From assembly GCA_000434115.1 (NCBI GenBank), contig FR894078.1, positions 1,984-8,619 on the forward strand: a DNA stretch of 6,636 bases, written 5' to 3'. Source of the DNA: Roseburia sp. CAG:309. Its GTDB lineage: Bacteria; Bacillota; Clostridia; Lachnospirales; Lachnospiraceae. Positions 5,991 to 6,636 of this stretch are shown one piece after another. Both the position numbers and the translations under genes were made by a program. Numbering within the stretch: position 1 is the stretch's first letter; every line of letters begins with the position of its first letter. The notes under the pieces are model-generated. The model was given only the letters and a program-made list of their open reading frames with translations, searched no databases and was not told the origin of the DNA.

Positions 5991-6230
5991 ATGTCTTTTA
6001 TCAACGTTGGATATGGAAATATTGTAAATACAGAAAAACTCATCAGCGTGATCAGTTATGAGGCTGCCCCCATAAAACGCATGGTTCAGACAGCAAAAGA
6101 TGCCGGACTTGCCATTGATGCAACCTGCGGAAAGAAAACAAAAGCTGTCCTTGTTATGGAAAACCAAATGATCGTATTGAGTTCTTTGTTGCCGGATACG
6201 ATTACAAACCGTTTAAATAATAATAGTTGA
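5991..6230 (+). CDS. remA: RemA/DUF370-family DNA-binding regulator
   Basis: This is a 79-residue member of the DUF370 family. In B. subtilis RemA activates biofilm-matrix and osmoprotection genes and assembles into a ring that wraps DNA. Family hallmarks are FINVGYGNIV (3-12), APIKRMVQ (26-33), DATCGKKTKAV (43-53) and the LSSLLPDTITNRL end. By alignment from memory, the DNA-contacting Arg18, Arg50 and Arg51 of B. subtilis RemA correspond to Lys16, Lys48 and Lys49 here, so charge is kept but every arginine is replaced. The start at 5991 follows AGGA at 5979-5982 and lies 21 bases after the yicC stop. An in-frame ATG at 5982 overlaps that site and is unlikely. In non-biofilm gut or soil clostridia the regulated genes are not known, so only the family call is firm. 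Confidence 0.92.
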   Translation: MSFINVGYGNIVNTEKLISVISYEAAPIKRMVQTAKDAGLAIDATCGKKTKAVLVMENQMIVLSSLLPDTITNRLNNNS

Positions 6231-6252
6231 TAAATATAGATTGGAGATTACA

Positions 6253-6636
6253 ATGAAAAAAGGTATTCTTACTGTTGTTTCGGGATTTTCCGGAGCAGGA
6301 AAAGGTACGATCATAAAAGAACTTCGAAAACAATATGACTATGAACTGTCTATTTCAGCCACAACCCGTCAGCCTCGAAAAGGGGATGTCGATGGCGTTG
6401 ATTATTTTTTCAAAACACGGGAAGAATTTGAACAAATGATCAAGGATGATAAATTGATTGAATGGGCGGAATATGTAGGAAACTATTATGGCACACCCAA
6501 AGAGTATGTAGAAGAGCAGCTGAAAGCCGGAAAAGATGTCCTCTTAGAAATTGAAATGCAGGGCGGTATGCTGGTAAAAAAACAGTTTCCGGATGCCATG
6601 CTTGTCTTTGTCACTCCGCCAAGCGCGGAAATATTA
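6253..6636 (+). CDS. gmk: Guanylate kinase, N-terminal part (runs off the window)
   Basis: The first 128 of about 200 codons are present and the frame is open to the last base. The enzyme phosphorylates GMP to GDP with ATP, an essential step in GTP and dGTP supply and a branch point for (p)ppGpp metabolism. The P-loop is GFSGAGKGT (11-19), with Phe12 where most family members have Pro. GMP-binding signatures follow: SATTRQPRKGDVDGVDYFF (35-53), EWAEYVGNYYGTP (70-82) and the DVLLEIEMQG strand (95-104). The ATG follows GGAG at 6243-6246, 22 bases after the remA stop, with no terminator between, so the three genes are probably one transcript. In B. subtilis rpoZ comes next. Confidence 0.95.
   Translation, partial: MKKGILTVVSGFSGAGKGTIIKELRKQYDYELSISATTRQPRKGDVDGVDYFFKTREEFEQMIKDDKLIEWAEYVGNYYGTPKEYVEEQLKAGKDVLLEIEMQGGMLVKKQFPDAMLVFVTPPSAEIL

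Noticed and set aside
1..6636. CRISPR array, insertion sequence, phage, defence cassette or attachment site
   Set aside because: No spaced direct repeats, transposase or integrase motifs, terminal inverted repeats or composition breaks were seen; all genes are conserved housekeeping families.

Overview
The window looks like ordinary chromosomal DNA from a low-to-moderate GC Firmicute, most likely class Clostridia and plausibly Lachnospiraceae. This is inferred from strong AGGAGG-type ribosome binding sites, canonical sigma-A promoters, A/T-rich intergenic DNA, a minimal iscR-iscS-iscU cluster, and a yicC-remA-gmk gene order that matches yloC-remA-gmk of Bacillus subtilis. I see no mobile element, CRISPR array, tRNA or rRNA. 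About 95% of the window is accounted for by eight genes.

Layout. Positions 1-128 are the leader of an iron-sulfur (Fe-S) cluster operon. They hold a -10 box, an inverted repeat suited to an Rrf2-family operator, and a weak terminator-like hairpin. Positions 129-2234 (+) encode an IscR-type Rrf2 regulator, a NifS/IscS cysteine desulfurase and an IscU scaffold, with 15-18 base gaps. A strong intrinsic terminator follows at 2256-2295. It lies between two convergent operons and could serve both.

Positions 2333-4934 (-) hold a two-gene operon: rqcH (ribosome-associated quality control, alanine tailing) followed by a PHP-family phosphoesterase of the histidinol-phosphatase type. The phosphatase's ribosome binding site overlaps the rqcH stop codon. 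Between rqcH and the next operon are two perfectly spaced back-to-back promoters whose -35 boxes sit in the arms of an inverted repeat.

Positions 5091-6636 (+) carry yicC (endoribonuclease family), remA (DUF370 DNA-binding regulator) and the first 128 codons of gmk (guanylate kinase), which runs off the window.

How the genes work together. IscS takes sulfur from cysteine, IscU assembles the cluster, and IscR probably senses Fe-S status and controls the operon. RqcH rescues stalled 50S subunits. YicC (RNA turnover), RemA (transcription) and Gmk (GMP to GDP) form a conserved housekeeping block that in related genomes continues with rpoZ. I did not find a wholly new system. The points most worth checking are residue changes at known functional positions (RqcH E97, RemA lysines, IscR ligand spacing), the symmetric divergent promoter region, the iscR leader and the rqcH-phosphatase pairing.
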